In this document: positions 52,479 through 61,951 of the stretch, in pieces | Position numbering within the stretch: position 1 is the first letter of the stretch | Layout of the letters: every line of letters starts with the position of its first letter | NCBI RefSeq assembly: GCF_003054965.1 | Contig: NZ_MIES01000033.1 | Coordinates: forward strand, 992,001 to 1,056,000 | Length of the DNA stretch: 64,000 nt | Direction: 5' to 3' | Source of the DNA: Saccharospirillum sp. MSK14-1 | GTDB lineage: Bacteria; Pseudomonadota; Gammaproteobacteria; Pseudomonadales; Natronospirillaceae | Program-made: the position numbers and the translations under genes | The notes under the pieces: model-generated | The model's input: only the letters and a program-made list of their open reading frames with translations | Databases searched by the model: none | What the model was told of the DNA's origin: nothing

Positions 52479-53095
52479 CCGAAGCGTTCCTCCAGTACCG
52501 ACACCACCTGCCGACTTAACGCATCAACATCAACAGAGGCATCGAGACGCACAATGCGCTCTGGGTGTTCCTGGTAGCGACGTTCATAAGCGGTGCGGGC
52601 GCGTTCAAAAAAGGCCAGATCTTCTTCTTCGATACGGTCGAGTTCACCACGCTGGCGAGCCCGGGCCAGCCCAACCTCGATGGGACAATCCAGCCAGAGT
52701 GTCAGATCGGGAGAGAATCCATCCAACACCCAATCCTCTAACGTTTGCAAATGCGACCAAGGCAAGCCACGGCCGCCGCCCTGATAAGCGAAGGAAGCAT
52801 CCGCAAAGCGATCACTGATGACCCATTGACCGGAGGCCAAGGCCGGCTGAATAACATGAGTCAGGTGCTGTCGACGAGCAGCAAACACCAACAATAACTC
52901 GCTCAGAGCATCCAAAGGTTCGTCATCATGGGACAACACCAAAGAGCGAATACGCTCGGCGATGGATGTGCCCCCCGGTTCACGCGTGACTAACGGCACG
53001 CCAAAACGCTGGGTGATCCAGCCCTCCAGCACCGAGCGCTGCGTCGTTTTGCCGGCACCTTCAAGGCCTTCAATGGTGATGAAGCCGGCTTTCAC
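52475..53095 (-). CDS. tmk: Thymidylate kinase
   Basis: Phosphorylates dTMP to dTDP with ATP; 206 residues. P-loop EGLEGAGKTTQ at residues 9-19, TREPGGTSIAERIR near 37 and the lid RARQRGELDRIEEE are all present. It is flanked by mltG and holB with 4-base overlaps at both ends, a translation-coupled series. Confidence 0.96.
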   Translation of the reverse strand: MKAGFITIEGLEGAGKTTQRSVLEGWITQRFGVPLVTREPGGTSIAERIRSLVLSHDDEPLDALSELLLVFAARRQHLTHVIQPALASGQWVISDRFADASFAYQGGGRGLPWSHLQTLEDWVLDGFSPDLTLWLDCPIEVGLARARQRGELDRIEEEDLAFFERARTAYERRYQEHPERIVRLDASVDVDALSRQVVSVLEERFG

Positions 53096-54138
53096 GGTGT
53101 TGATTCCTCTTCCGGCGGTGGCGCCGAGCGGTAGTCATCGCGGCGGCGACCAAACCGTTGATACTCACGAACAGCGGCACGATGCTCATCATAGGTATCG
53201 GAAAACAAATGAGTGCCATCGCCTTTGGCAACAAAATACAAGGTGCTGCCATCATCGGGGTTCACCGCCGCCTCTAACGCGCCGCGACCGGGGCTGGCGA
53301 TGGGAGTCGGTGGCAGGCCGCCACGTCGATAGGTGTTATACGGGGTGTCACGACGCAAATCAGCCCGCGTTAAATTGCCGTTGTAATCATCGCCCAGGCC
53401 ATAGATCACGGTGGGATCCGTCTGCAAGCGCATGCCTTGCTGCAGGCGTCGGCTGAACACACCGGAAATCTGTGGCCGCTCAAAGGCCGCACCGGTTTCC
53501 TTTTCAATAATGGATGCCAGTATCAGCGCCTCATAAGGCGTCTCAATCGCCCGGTCATCGGCCCGCATCGCCCAGGCCCGCTCTAACTCAAGCTGCATTT
53601 TCTGGTAAGCGTGGCGCAGTACTTCGACATCTTTCAGCCCCCGCTCAAACAAATAGGTATCGGGGAAGAACCACCCTTCGGGATTCGCTTGTTCAATACC
53701 AAGCAACTCGGCAACGGCCTGATCGGATAACGTCGGCAGAGTCTGTTCCAGATGCTCCTGGAGCATCAACGCAGCGCGAATCTGTCGAAAATTCCAGCCC
53801 TCAATGAACTGTACCGAGCGTAATACTTTGTCGCCGGCGATCATACGGGCGATGGCGTCGCTGGGTGATTCGTCGGGCAGCAATCGATATTCGCCACGCT
53901 GAATGGCGGTCTGGTCTGTCACACGTAACCAAATTTCATGCAAGCGCGGATCGCCGATCCAACCGCGATTGGAAAAATCGTTCAGCACACGCTTTAACGA
54001 AGCGCCGTCCTCAACCTGATAGAGCGTGGTTTCAGACAGCGTTAAAGGGGATGTCAGTTCGTCATGCGCATAGAGCGCAAGGCCGGCTCCGGCAATGGTG
54101 CCTACCAGAACCACGGCGATCAGTAGTCGTTTAATCAC
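53092..54138 (-). CDS. mltG: Endolytic murein transglycosylase MltG
   Basis: Membrane-anchored enzyme of about 348 residues that cleaves nascent glycan strands and probably ends their growth. One N-terminal span (RLLIAVVLVGTIAGAGLALY), a LysM-like segment, and the YceG domain with the catalytic Glu in ASIIEKETGAAFERPQISGVFSRRL. The GTG at 54138, overlapping the pabC stop, is preferred; a TTG four codons upstream (54150) is the alternative. Confidence 0.93.
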   Translation of the reverse strand: MIKRLLIAVVLVGTIAGAGLALYAHDELTSPLTLSETTLYQVEDGASLKRVLNDFSNRGWIGDPRLHEIWLRVTDQTAIQRGEYRLLPDESPSDAIARMIAGDKVLRSVQFIEGWNFRQIRAALMLQEHLEQTLPTLSDQAVAELLGIEQANPEGWFFPDTYLFERGLKDVEVLRHAYQKMQLELERAWAMRADDRAIETPYEALILASIIEKETGAAFERPQISGVFSRRLQQGMRLQTDPTVIYGLGDDYNGNLTRADLRRDTPYNTYRRGGLPPTPIASPGRGALEAAVNPDDGSTLYFVAKGDGTHLFSDTYDEHRAAVREYQRFGRRRDDYRSAPPPEEESTP

Positions 54139-54946
54139 TCGGTAATCCAATCAGATTGCGCAGATCTGCCAGTTCCATGGGGCTTGGCAAAACGAAGGCC
54201 TGGTTATCGACAGAGGCGACTGGCACGATCCCCATCAAGGCGTTACCCAATACAAGGCCATCCGCCTTCGGTAAATCCTCGAGCAGCCAGTCTGCTTCAA
54301 TCAGGCTGCCCAGGCGCAGCCAGCGACGGCGAATAATGCCATTCACGCCTGCCTGATCCAAGCGCGGCGTCTGCCATTGTGAGCCGGATTTAATAAAGAT
54401 ATTGCTCATACTGCCCTCCACCAGAAAACCCGAGGGTAATGCCAGCAGAGCCTCGTGCGCTCCGGCCACGCGAGCGCTTTGCCGCGCCAGAACCGAATCC
54501 AGACGATTGAGGTGTTTCAGTCCAGCCAACACCGGGTTGATAGAGGCGGGAACGGCTGAGCTCACGACCCTCGCCGCTTCAGCTTGCCAAGCGGGCTGCT
54601 GGTAATCCGTCAATTGAATCAGCCGATCGCACCGCTGCTGCTCTGGATCGAAGTCGTAACCTCGGCCGGGTGCCTGGCGCAACAACATGATCTTGCAGAT
54701 TAAGGGTTTACTGCTTACCGGCAATACTTTGGTCAGTTCCGATTCAAGCCGATGTTGATCGTCTGCGTCCCAGTTTAAGGCAAGCCGCTGCGCACCTTCA
54801 CTCAGGCGCTGCCGATGGTCGTCCCAAAAGCGTATTTGGCCGTGTTGCACCCAGCAGGTTTCAAAGAGCCCATCACCATAAGCCAAAGCGCGGTGACGGC
54901 TATCGAGATAATCGGACGAGCGTCCGTTGAGTACGTTCAGATTCAT
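54131..54946 (-). CDS. pabC: Aminodeoxychorismate lyase
   Basis: PLP enzyme (271 residues) releasing p-aminobenzoate from aminodeoxychorismate for folate synthesis. RALAYGDGLFETC and ICKIMLLRQAPGRGYDF are family features, the PLP Lys lies in LAGLKHLNRLDSVLAR, and GFLVEGSMSNIFI is the C-terminal signature. The ATG follows directly after the T-run of the fabF terminator, with no ribosome site visible, so expression depends on read-through or an atypical start. Confidence 0.93.
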   Translation of the reverse strand: MNLNVLNGRSSDYLDSRHRALAYGDGLFETCWVQHGQIRFWDDHRQRLSEGAQRLALNWDADDQHRLESELTKVLPVSSKPLICKIMLLRQAPGRGYDFDPEQQRCDRLIQLTDYQQPAWQAEAARVVSSAVPASINPVLAGLKHLNRLDSVLARQSARVAGAHEALLALPSGFLVEGSMSNIFIKSGSQWQTPRLDQAGVNGIIRRRWLRLGSLIEADWLLEDLPKADGLVLGNALMGIVPVASVDNQAFVLPSPMELADLRNLIGLPSD

Positions 54947-54970
54947 AAAAAAACGGGGCCGAAGCCCCGT
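54947..54970 (-). terminator. Strong terminator after fabF, abutting pabC
   Basis: On the minus strand ACGGGGC-TTCG-GCCCCGT followed by seven T, the last T next to the pabC ATG. Seven GC-rich pairs closed by a stable TTCG loop. It probably ends most fabF transcripts. Confidence 0.9.
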
Positions 54971-54973
54971 CCT

Positions 54974-56212
54974 TTAGACTTTGCTGAAAACCAGCGTGCC
55001 ATTGGTTCCACCGAACCCAAAGGAGTTCGACAGGCTGTGTGTAATGCTCATATTACGTGCGGTATTGGGCACGTAATCCAGATTACAACCTTCGCCAGGC
55101 TGTTCGAGATTGATGGTCGGTGGTGCCACCTGATCACGAATCGCCAGCACACTGAAAATGGCTTCCACCGCGCCAGCTGCGCCTAAAAGGTGACCAATCA
55201 TCGATTTAGTCGAGCTCATCACCGCTTGACTGGCATCAGCGCCATAGAGCATTTCAACGGCACGGCTTTCGGCGACATCACCGACTGGTGTTGAGGTGCC
55301 ATGTGCGTTGATGTAGCTAATGTCGGTCGCGTTCAGGCCCGCATCCGCAATGGCATTGCGCATGGAGGCACAGGCGCCAGAGCCATCTTCGGGCGGCGAC
55401 GTCATGTGGTAAGCATCGCCACTCATTCCAAAGCCCGTCAACTCGGCGTAGATGGTCGCACCACGTGCCTTGGCGTGTTCATACTCTTCCAACACCAGAA
55501 TGCCAGCACCGTCACCGAGCATAAAACCATCACGGTCTTTGTCCCAAGGGCGACTGGCATGCTGCGGATCGTCGTTGCGCGTCGATAACGCACGAGCTGC
55601 GCCAAAGCCAGCGATGCCCAGTGGCGTGGATGCCATTTCAGCACCGCCAGCGACCATCACATCAGCATCGCCATAGGCGATGGTACGGCCCGCGTAACCG
55701 ATGTTATGGGTACCGGTGGTACAGGCGGTGGTGATGGCGATGTTCGGGCCTTTGAAGCCGTAATCAATCGACAGGTAGCCCGAGATCATATTGATGATCG
55801 CTGAGGGGACGAAGAACGGCGATACCCGACGAGGACCGGATTTCTCCAGCGCTGCGTGGTTGCGTTCAATGCTGTCCAAGCCACCAATACCCGCACCAAT
55901 GGCCAGGCCGATACGATGCGCATTGGCATCCGTGGCCTCTAGACCCGCATCACGGATGGCTTCAACAGCAGCGGCATAGCCATATTGGATAAAGCCATCC
56001 ATTTTTTTGGTGTCTTTGGGGTTGATCGTCAATGTCGGATCAAACCCTTTAACCGTCGCGGCAAACTTAGTGCCGTATTTTTCAGTATCAAACAGCTCGA
56101 TAGGAGCGGCTCCGCTCCGGCCGGCCAGAATGCCATCCCAGGTGGAACGCGTGTCGTTCCCCAGCGGGCTGATGCATCCCAGACCCGTCACTACGACTCT
56201 GCGGCGTGACAT
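54974..56212 (-). CDS. fabF: Beta-ketoacyl-ACP synthase II
   Basis: Condenses malonyl-ACP with acyl-ACP in chain elongation (412 residues). The catalytic triad is seen as Cys in [15 protein letters not shown], His in [11 protein letters not shown] and His in [15 protein letters not shown]. The ATG at 56212, with GGAGG upstream, precedes [16 protein letters not shown]; an earlier frame adds six residues. It is the last fab gene before the terminator. Confidence 0.96.
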   Translation of the reverse strand: MSRRRVVVTGLGCISPLGNDTRSTWDGILAGRSGAAPIELFDTEKYGTKFAATVKGFDPTLTINPKDTKKMDGFIQYGYAAAVEAIRDAGLEATDANAHRIGLAIGAGIGGLDSIERNHAALEKSGPRRVSPFFVPSAIINMISGYLSIDYGFKGPNIAITTACTTGTHNIGYAGRTIAYGDADVMVAGGAEMASTPLGIAGFGAARALSTRNDDPQHASRPWDKDRDGFMLGDGAGILVLEEYEHAKARGATIYAELTGFGMSGDAYHMTSPPEDGSGACASMRNAIADAGLNATDISYINAHGTSTPVGDVAESRAVEMLYGADASQAVMSSTKSMIGHLLGAAGAVEAIFSVLAIRDQVAPPTINLEQPGEGCNLDYVPNTARNMSITHSLSNSFGFGGTNGTLVFSKV

Positions 56213-56264
56213 AGAATCCTCCAATCCCAATGTTTTTCCGTAGGGGCGAACCCATCATCCGGAA

Positions 56265-56300
56265 ACTAAAAAGCCGTACTGCCTGGCGACAATACGGCTT
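56265..56300 (-). terminator. Hairpin between acpP and fabF
   Basis: AAGCCGTA (56271-56278)/TACGGCTT (56293-56300) with a 14-base loop. On the minus strand it is followed by TTTAGT after the TT of the stem. It probably releases most acpP transcripts and leaves a minority for fabF, as suits an abundant carrier protein. Confidence 0.75.
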
Positions 56301-56338
56301 CAATATCAGAATAGAACGGCTGCCTTGCGGCCGATTCT

Positions 56339-56575
56339 TCAGCCCAGGTGGGCGTTGATATAGTCGATCGCGTCCTGGACAGTCGCCAGCTTCTCAGACT
56401 CTTCGTCCGGAATCTCGGTTTCGAATTCTTCTTCCAGCGCCATCACCAGGTTAACGGTGTCGAGCGAGTCGGCACCCAGGTCGTCAACGAATGACGCTTG
56501 GGCCGTTACGTCTTCTTCTTTTGCGCCCAGCTGTTCGCAGACGATTTTCTTGACGCGATCTTCAATGTTGCTCAT
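56339..56575 (-). CDS. acpP: Acyl carrier protein
   Basis: 78-residue acidic carrier of fatty acyl intermediates. The phosphopantetheine Ser is in [15 protein letters not shown] near residue 37, matching the E. coli DSL motif. The start [17 protein letters not shown] is conserved. GGGAG precedes the ATG. It stands in the standard fabG-acpP-fabF order. Confidence 0.97.
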   Translation of the reverse strand: MSNIEDRVKKIVCEQLGAKEEDVTAQASFVDDLGADSLDTVNLVMALEEEFETEIPDEESEKLATVQDAIDYINAHLG

Positions 56576-56663
56576 TGGAACACTCCCTAATTGGAATCAG
56601 CACCGTTCAGTGCGCGTTAGTGTATTAAAAGCCATCGCTGACGGGCAAGTCAAAACCACCCGA

Positions 56664-57404
56664 TCAGCCCATGTACATGCCGCCGTTGACGTGCAGCGTC
56701 TCACCCGTGATGTAAGACGCCGAGTCGCTGACCAAAAAAGCAACGGCCGCGGCAATTTCTTTCGGATCGCCCAGACGACCCAGAGGGACTTGCTTGAGCA
56801 AGGCCTCACGGTTCGCTTCAGGCAGTTCATCGGTCATGTCCGTGGCGATAAAGCCCGGAGCGACAGAATTCACAGTGATGGAACGCGAGCCAATCTCGCG
56901 CGCCAAAGAGCGAGTCAAACCTTCCAAACCCGCTTTAGCCGCCGCGTAGTTTACCTGACCCGCATTGCCGGACGAAGCCACTACGGAAGAGATATTCACG
57001 ATTCGGCCCCAACGGGCACGAGTCATCGCTTTAATGACGGCTTTACTCATGCGGAAAGCAGAACTCAGGTTGGTGTCGATAACACCGTCCCACTCGGCTT
57101 CCTTCATGCGCAGGAAAAGATTGTCCTGAGTGATACCCGCATTGTTAACCAAAATAGCCGGATCACCGAATTCTTCTTTCAAGGTACTCATCAACGCATC
57201 GATGGATTCCGCTTCGGTCACATTCAGACGGTAGCCTTTGCCATCGATTCCGGCCGCTTTAAAGCGCTCGGTGATTTTCTCAGCACCGCTGTCAGACGTC
57301 GCGGTTCCGGCGACACGGTAACCTGTTTTGCCCAGCTCATCGGCAATGGCAGCGCCAATCCCACGGCTAGCGCCGGTTACCAATACCAGTTTGGCGTCAC
57401 TCAT
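56664..57404 (-). CDS. fabG: 3-oxoacyl-ACP reductase
   Basis: NADPH-dependent SDR enzyme (246 residues) reducing beta-ketoacyl-ACP. Motifs: TGASRGIGAAIA (cofactor), NNAG, catalytic Ser in NISSVVASSGN and Tyr-Lys in VNYAAAKAGL. The ATG at 57404 has GGGAG upstream; the open frame reaches 55 codons further but overlaps fabD. It shares ATGA with the fabD stop. Confidence 0.96.
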   Translation of the reverse strand: MSDAKLVLVTGASRGIGAAIADELGKTGYRVAGTATSDSGAEKITERFKAAGIDGKGYRLNVTEAESIDALMSTLKEEFGDPAILVNNAGITQDNLFLRMKEAEWDGVIDTNLSSAFRMSKAVIKAMTRARWGRIVNISSVVASSGNAGQVNYAAAKAGLEGLTRSLAREIGSRSITVNSVAPGFIATDMTDELPEANREALLKQVPLGRLGDPKEIAAAVAFLVSDSASYITGETLHVNGGMYMG

Positions 57405-58339
57405 GATGCACTCCCTATGCGATCCTGAAACGCAGCCAGACTGCCTAAGGCGGTCAATTCGAGGCTGCTGTCTATACGTTTGTTCAGTCCTGTCAGTACC
57501 TTGCCTGGGCCACACTCGATGGTCTCTGTCACGCCTTGGCGTACCAACTCCGCTACCGATTGAGACCAAAGAACCGGGCGATACAACTGTTCAATCAGAT
57601 TCGGCTTAATGGTGTCGATGCTGCGCTCAGCACGGGCGGTCACGTTCTGAACCACCGGAATACGGGCATCGGCCAGTGTCAGGCTGTTCATATACTTGGC
57701 CAGTTCATCGGCCGCATCACGCATCAGACGGCAATGCGATGGCACGCTGACCGGCAGCGGCATGGCACGCTTTGCGCCAGCTTCTTTTAATACTTCGATG
57801 GCACGATCAACGGCTTCTTTGGCGCCAGCGATCACAACCTGTCCCGGAGTATTGAAGTTAACCGCTTCAACAACACCAGCCTCACTCGCCTGACGGCAAC
57901 CTTCCACGACCGCATCGTCATCCAGGCCCAGGATAGCCGCCATAGCGCCTTCGCCCGCCGGGACCGCTGCCTGCATCAACTGGCCACGCTTTTCAACCAG
58001 ACGCACTGCCTCGGCCAATGGCAATACTTCAGCCGCAACCAGAGCGGAATATTCGCCCAGACTATGGCCTGCCAGCATTGCCGGCTGAGCACCGCCTTCA
58101 GCGCACCACAACCGCCATAGCGCCGTACTGGCGGTCAGTAAGGCAGGCTGAGTCTTTTCAGTTCGATTGAGGTCTTCTGCCGGGCCTTGATTCACTAATG
58201 CCCACAGATCGTATCCCAGGGCATCGGAGGCTTCGGTGAAAGTGTCACCGATCAGCGGATAATGCTCCGCCAAGTCACTCAGCATACCGACTTGCTGAGA
58301 ACCCTGGCCGGGGAACACAAACGCGAACGATTGAGCCAT
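57401..58339 (-). CDS. fabD: Malonyl-CoA-ACP transacylase
   Basis: Transfers malonyl from CoA to ACP (312 residues). FVFPGQGSQQVGML at the N-terminus and GHSLGEYSALVAAE with the catalytic Ser (near residue 92) are diagnostic; the catalytic His lies in the segment ending VPSHCRLM. Between plsX and this gene there is no fabH, as in Pseudomonas. GGAAAAG-type ribosome site upstream. Confidence 0.96.
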   Translation of the reverse strand: MAQSFAFVFPGQGSQQVGMLSDLAEHYPLIGDTFTEASDALGYDLWALVNQGPAEDLNRTEKTQPALLTASTALWRLWCAEGGAQPAMLAGHSLGEYSALVAAEVLPLAEAVRLVEKRGQLMQAAVPAGEGAMAAILGLDDDAVVEGCRQASEAGVVEAVNFNTPGQVVIAGAKEAVDRAIEVLKEAGAKRAMPLPVSVPSHCRLMRDAADELAKYMNSLTLADARIPVVQNVTARAERSIDTIKPNLIEQLYRPVLWSQSVAELVRQGVTETIECGPGKVLTGLNKRIDSSLELTALGSLAAFQDRIGSAS

Positions 58340-58501
58340 GGTGCTTTTCCTTTCAATCTCGGATGGGCTACCCGGGCGGGGTAGCTTGTCTGGCGTGCAT
58401 TATGGTCTGCGAGGCGATTCAGTAAAGAGAGACGCTGTTAAAACATTTATGAGCCCAGGGAAAAGCTCAAGTCGAATTATTGACCGATGAACCAGAATGG
58501 C

Positions 58502-59497
58502 TCAGTCAGCCAGCAGTGGATCGAGTCGACGTAATACACGCTGGCTCCAGCCACCCTCAGTGGCTTCGACCGCACGAGCAATGGCCGCTTTAAATGCCAA
58601 CTCATCGGCGTGACCGTGGCTTTTAATGACGGTCAGCCCGGTACCGGCCAATAAGGCGCCGTTACTGGCACGTGGATCAAGCTGGTTCAGCAGTGGCTGC
58701 AATCGCTTGCCCAAAACCCACCCCATCAGCTTGCCGAGCAGATCACCGCCCAATTGTTGTTTTAACGCAGACAACAACAAATCGACCGTGCCCTCCGCTG
58801 ATTTAATCACGGCGTTCCCGGTAAAACCGTCGGTAATGATCAAGTCGTAGTCACCACGAAAAATGGTGCTGGCCTCGGCGAATCCGCGAAAATCCACATC
58901 GGGCCAGCTGCCCAACCGCTCTGCAGCCAGGTGCAGCGCCGGCGGGCCTTTATTGGCTTCGACACCGAGATTCAGCAACGCCAAACGCGGTTTACGACTG
59001 CTGCGATCGCTGGCAATGGCTAGACCGGCTGCGGCAAACCCCAGCAATTGTTCAGCAGACGCCGCAAACGAAGCCCCTAAATCCAACATCAACACAGGCT
59101 GTTTCGACGTTGGTATCCAACTGACCAGCGCAGGACGCTCCAAAGCGGGATGAACCAAGCTGTGCCGATGCAATAAGGTCATCAGAACGCCGGTATGTTC
59201 AGAGGAAACCAAGGCGTCAGCTTCATCTTTCGCCAAGCATTGAGTCGCCGCTTCAATGGCACTTTGATAGTCATGACGCAGCAGTCGCGCCGGATTCAGA
59301 CCCGCGGGCAATTGTCCATCACAGGGGCGGAACGACATATTAGTCGGCAAAGAGCCCAGATAAGGTTGGCAGCTGTGGGTTTGACCGAAGAGGATGGCAC
59401 GGTGGTGAGGATGGTGATCGAAAAAATCGATAGTGGCAGGCATTAATTGGGAGGGGCCTTGATCCCCTCCCTGCAAGTCGATGGCTAGAACAGCCAT
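58502..59497 (-). CDS. plsX: Phosphate acyltransferase PlsX
   Basis: Makes acyl-phosphate from acyl-ACP for phospholipid synthesis (331 residues). The N-terminal motif reads AIDLQGGDQGP, where most PlsX proteins have DAMGGDxGP, a small deviation. EANKGPPALHLAAERL and TDGFTGNAVIKSAEG are family-typical. It begins 6 bases after rpmF, as is common. Confidence 0.93.
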   Translation of the reverse strand: MAVLAIDLQGGDQGPSQLMPATIDFFDHHPHHRAILFGQTHSCQPYLGSLPTNMSFRPCDGQLPAGLNPARLLRHDYQSAIEAATQCLAKDEADALVSSEHTGVLMTLLHRHSLVHPALERPALVSWIPTSKQPVLMLDLGASFAASAEQLLGFAAAGLAIASDRSSRKPRLALLNLGVEANKGPPALHLAAERLGSWPDVDFRGFAEASTIFRGDYDLIITDGFTGNAVIKSAEGTVDLLLSALKQQLGGDLLGKLMGWVLGKRLQPLLNQLDPRASNGALLAGTGLTVIKSHGHADELAFKAAIARAVEATEGGWSQRVLRRLDPLLAD

Positions 59498-59503
59498 CGT
59501 AAC

Positions 59504-59686
59504 TTACTCGCCGTCGGCGTCCGCGATGACCTTACGGCCTTTGTAGAAACCGTCCGGAGAAACGTGGTGACGACGATGGGTTTCGCCGGTAGTCGGATCG
59601 ACTGCCAGAGCGGTGCCCTTCAGAGAATCGTGAGCGCGACGCATTCCGCGACGGGAACGAGTCTTTTTATTCTGTTGAACTGCCAT
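59504..59686 (-). CDS. rpmF: Ribosomal protein L32
   Basis: 60-residue 50S protein. [24 protein letters not shown], a basic N-terminus, and the C-terminal [16 protein letters not shown] are conserved. This form lacks Cys residues, as E. coli L32 does. The ATG at 59686 has AGGAGG 9 bases upstream; an earlier in-frame start is not used in the family. Confidence 0.97.
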   Translation of the reverse strand: MAVQQNKKTRSRRGMRRAHDSLKGTALAVDPTTGETHRRHHVSPDGFYKGRKVIADADGE

Positions 59687-59722
59687 GGCCGTAGCCTCCT
59701 GATGTATAACAATTAACTGTAT

Positions 59723-59745
59723 CAAAGCTGGCAGCGCCAACTTTG
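59723..59745 (-). repeat. Hairpin in the rpmF leader
   Basis: CAAAGCTGGC (59723-59732) and GCCAACTTTG (59736-59745) form ten pairs (one wobble) around a three-base loop, about 37 bases before rpmF. It may be an RNase processing site or a check on read-through from yceD. Confidence 0.5.
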
Positions 59746-59778
59746 GCTGTTATTTTCCGGTCAGCTTCACCGGACCTT

Positions 59779-60312
59779 TCAGTCCTTTTTCAGTGAAGCC
59801 AACACCTGAAAAGGGTTATCCCGAGCTGGCTCCGCTTCGGCTGGGCTTTGCTCATCCTCGGCCGGTGCAAACTCGGTCTGAATCCGACATTCCGTCTCAT
59901 CGTGCATTGCCTGCAAAGGCAGACACAGCAACAACTCTTCTTCCAGAATCATGGCCGGGTCCAAAGACTCATCCGGCAGCAACATCAAAGGCTCATTGTC
60001 AGCCGGTAAAGCCTTGGCCATCTCATCGTTATAGACGATGGCCAAACGGAACTGGCTATCCAGCTGTTGTTGCATGGGTTGCAGACAACGCTGACATTCC
60101 AATTCGACACACCCACTGACATGTCCTGCCACGATGCGGCGATATTCCTCATCCTGGAAGAAATCCAACTGTGCTTCGACGCTGTCATCGATTCGCAAGA
60201 CTGCTTCGCCTAAACGAGTCAGTCGAGCGGGCGATACCCGGCCGCTGAGGGACGTAGTTTGCTCCGCCAGCTTGTATGCATCGAGGTGATCGGGAAGCTC
60301 GGATTTCGACAT
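59779..60312 (-). CDS. yceD: YceD/DUF177 large-ribosomal-subunit RNA accumulation protein
   Basis: 177-residue protein needed for normal 23S rRNA accumulation in E. coli. VELECQRCLQPMQQQL carries the typical paired Cys. Later acidic segments and an EDEQSPAEAEPARDNPFQVLASLK tail match the family. It is upstream of rpmF, as in most gammaproteobacteria, and divergent from maf. Confidence 0.92.
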   Translation of the reverse strand: MSKSELPDHLDAYKLAEQTTSLSGRVSPARLTRLGEAVLRIDDSVEAQLDFFQDEEYRRIVAGHVSGCVELECQRCLQPMQQQLDSQFRLAIVYNDEMAKALPADNEPLMLLPDESLDPAMILEEELLLCLPLQAMHDETECRIQTEFAPAEDEQSPAEAEPARDNPFQVLASLKKD

Positions 60313-60371
60313 AGGCGCGGTATGATACGGATGAGCGGTTTCAAGTCAAAAGTTTTTAGGAGTTAATGCCC

Positions 60372-60947
60372 ATGCAAGCCCCGCTACTACTGGCTTCCAC
60401 CTCAAAATATCGGGCTGAGCGATTGGCTTCCCTGGGTTTGAGCTTCACTCAGGCGGCGCCTCATTGCGATGAAAGCCCATTGCCAGGTGAGTTACCAGAC
60501 GCCCTCGCCTTGCGTCTGGCGCACAACAAAGCCCAAAGCCTGAGTGGCGAATTTCCAGACCATGTGATTATTGGCAGCGACCAAACCGCTGCCGCGCCAG
60601 ACGGCTCTTTGCTGTCTAAACCTGGTACACGGGAGCGAGCCTGCCATCAACTACTCGCCTGTTCAGGCCAGGCCGTTACCTTCTACAGCGGCGTGGCATT
60701 GGCTGGGCCAGTACAGGATGCGTGGCTGGTTACCACTGAAGTTCGATTTCGGAGATTAACGCGGCGGGAGGTCGAGCGGTATGTTGCCGCCGAGCAACCA
60801 TTAGATTGTGCGGGCAGCTTCAAAGCCGAAGCGCTGGGCATCACACTCTTTGACTGGATACGCAGCGACGACCCTAACGCGCTGATCGGCCTGCCGTTAA
60901 TTTCACTGGCGCAGCGACTGCGCCAGTCCAATTATCAATTGCCTTAG
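60372..60947 (+). CDS. yceF: Maf-family 7-methyl-GTP pyrophosphatase
   Basis: Maf nucleotide pyrophosphatase of 191 residues removing modified nucleotides such as m7GTP. It carries the start LLLASTSKYRAERLASLGLSF, IIGSDQTAAAPDG and LLSKPGTRERACHQLL. The ATG at 60372 has AGGAG 9 bases upstream; an ATG two codons earlier (60366) is only 3 bases from it. It faces yceD, as in E. coli (yceF/yceD), and overlaps sppA by 4 bases at its end. Confidence 0.9.
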   Translation: MQAPLLLASTSKYRAERLASLGLSFTQAAPHCDESPLPGELPDALALRLAHNKAQSLSGEFPDHVIIGSDQTAAAPDGSLLSKPGTRERACHQLLACSGQAVTFYSGVALAGPVQDAWLVTTEVRFRRLTRREVERYVAAEQPLDCAGSFKAEALGITLFDWIRSDDPNALIGLPLISLAQRLRQSNYQLP

Positions 60948-61936
60948 CGAAGCTGCCATTGCTCCGTGACACCCAGTTTAACCAGTGTCTGAGCAATGCC
61001 TACGCCCAGGTCACGCGCAAACTTCTGCCAAGGCGTGAGGTGAGCTGAAAAATCGACCAATTGCGGATAACCCAGCTCGCGTGCCAGCTCGGAGGTCGAC
61101 TTTATGCCATCGATCAAGCCCAGTTCGACCGCTTGATCGCCGGTCCAGACCAGGCCAGAGAACAGCTTATCGTTGCTCTCGTCCAAGCGATCCCCCCGCC
61201 CTGCGCGCACATCCTCAATAAACTGCTGATGGACGTCGTTTAACAAGGCTTCAAACAATTCACGCTCTTCCGGATCCACAGGCTGAAACGGATCAAGAAA
61301 TGCTTTGTGCTCACCGGCCGTAAATTCGCGGCGTTCGATGCCCAGGCGCTCGATCAGCTCTTCAAAGCCAAAACTGGCGGCCGTTACGCCAATGGAACCG
61401 ACAAGGCTCGCACCATTGGCGTAAATGTTCTCAGCACTGGCCGCGATGTAATAAGCACCACTGGCACCGGTATCGGCAATGACCGCGTTGATTGGAATGT
61501 CTGGATGCAGTTCGCGCTGTCGGCGAACTTCGTTAAAAATGTAGGAAGACTGCACCGGACTGCCGCCCGGGCTGTTGATGCGGAGGATAACAGCACGGGT
61601 ATCGGGGTGATTTAACGCAGATTGAAGACTGGCATAAATGCGATCAGCACTGGCCATTTCGCCATCAGCGATCACACCACGAACTTCAACCACCGCGGTA
61701 TGGCCGCCGGTTGCCTCTGGAACATTGTCCGACTTAAACGACTTACCCAGCACGAACAGCCAAAGCAGTGCAAACAGATACACAAAGGTAAGAAGTTTGA
61801 AGAAAATCCCCCAGCGACGCTGTTTTTTCAGTTCCGCCGTATTCGCCAGGACGACCTTTTCGATCAACTGCCATTCTTTGCGCGAACCGGCCCAGTTTTC
61901 AGTACCATCTGTTGAGGATCGATCTTTTCCGAACAT
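60944..61936 (-). CDS. sppA: Signal peptide peptidase SppA, S49 family (single-repeat type)
   Basis: Membrane protease of 330 residues removing cleaved signal peptides. One N-terminal span (FFKLLTFVYLFALLWLFVLG) precedes the S49 domain, with the catalytic Ser in DTGASGAYYIA near residue 160 and a conserved Lys in TAGEHKAF near residue 212. The size matches the short 36-kDa form rather than the double-repeat E. coli SppA. It is convergent with yceF and downstream of rluC on the minus strand. Confidence 0.92.
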   Translation of the reverse strand: MFGKDRSSTDGTENWAGSRKEWQLIEKVVLANTAELKKQRRWGIFFKLLTFVYLFALLWLFVLGKSFKSDNVPEATGGHTAVVEVRGVIADGEMASADRIYASLQSALNHPDTRAVILRINSPGGSPVQSSYIFNEVRRQRELHPDIPINAVIADTGASGAYYIAASAENIYANGASLVGSIGVTAASFGFEELIERLGIERREFTAGEHKAFLDPFQPVDPEERELFEALLNDVHQQFIEDVRAGRGDRLDESNDKLFSGLVWTGDQAVELGLIDGIKSTSELARELGYPQLVDFSAHLTPWQKFARDLGVGIAQTLVKLGVTEQWQLR

Positions 61937-61951
61937 CGCTTATCGCCTGTA

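Noticed and set aside
56457-57428. 323-codon open frame antisense to acpP and fabG
   Set aside because: It spans two well-established genes and their gap on the opposite strand, with low-complexity translation and no family resemblance.
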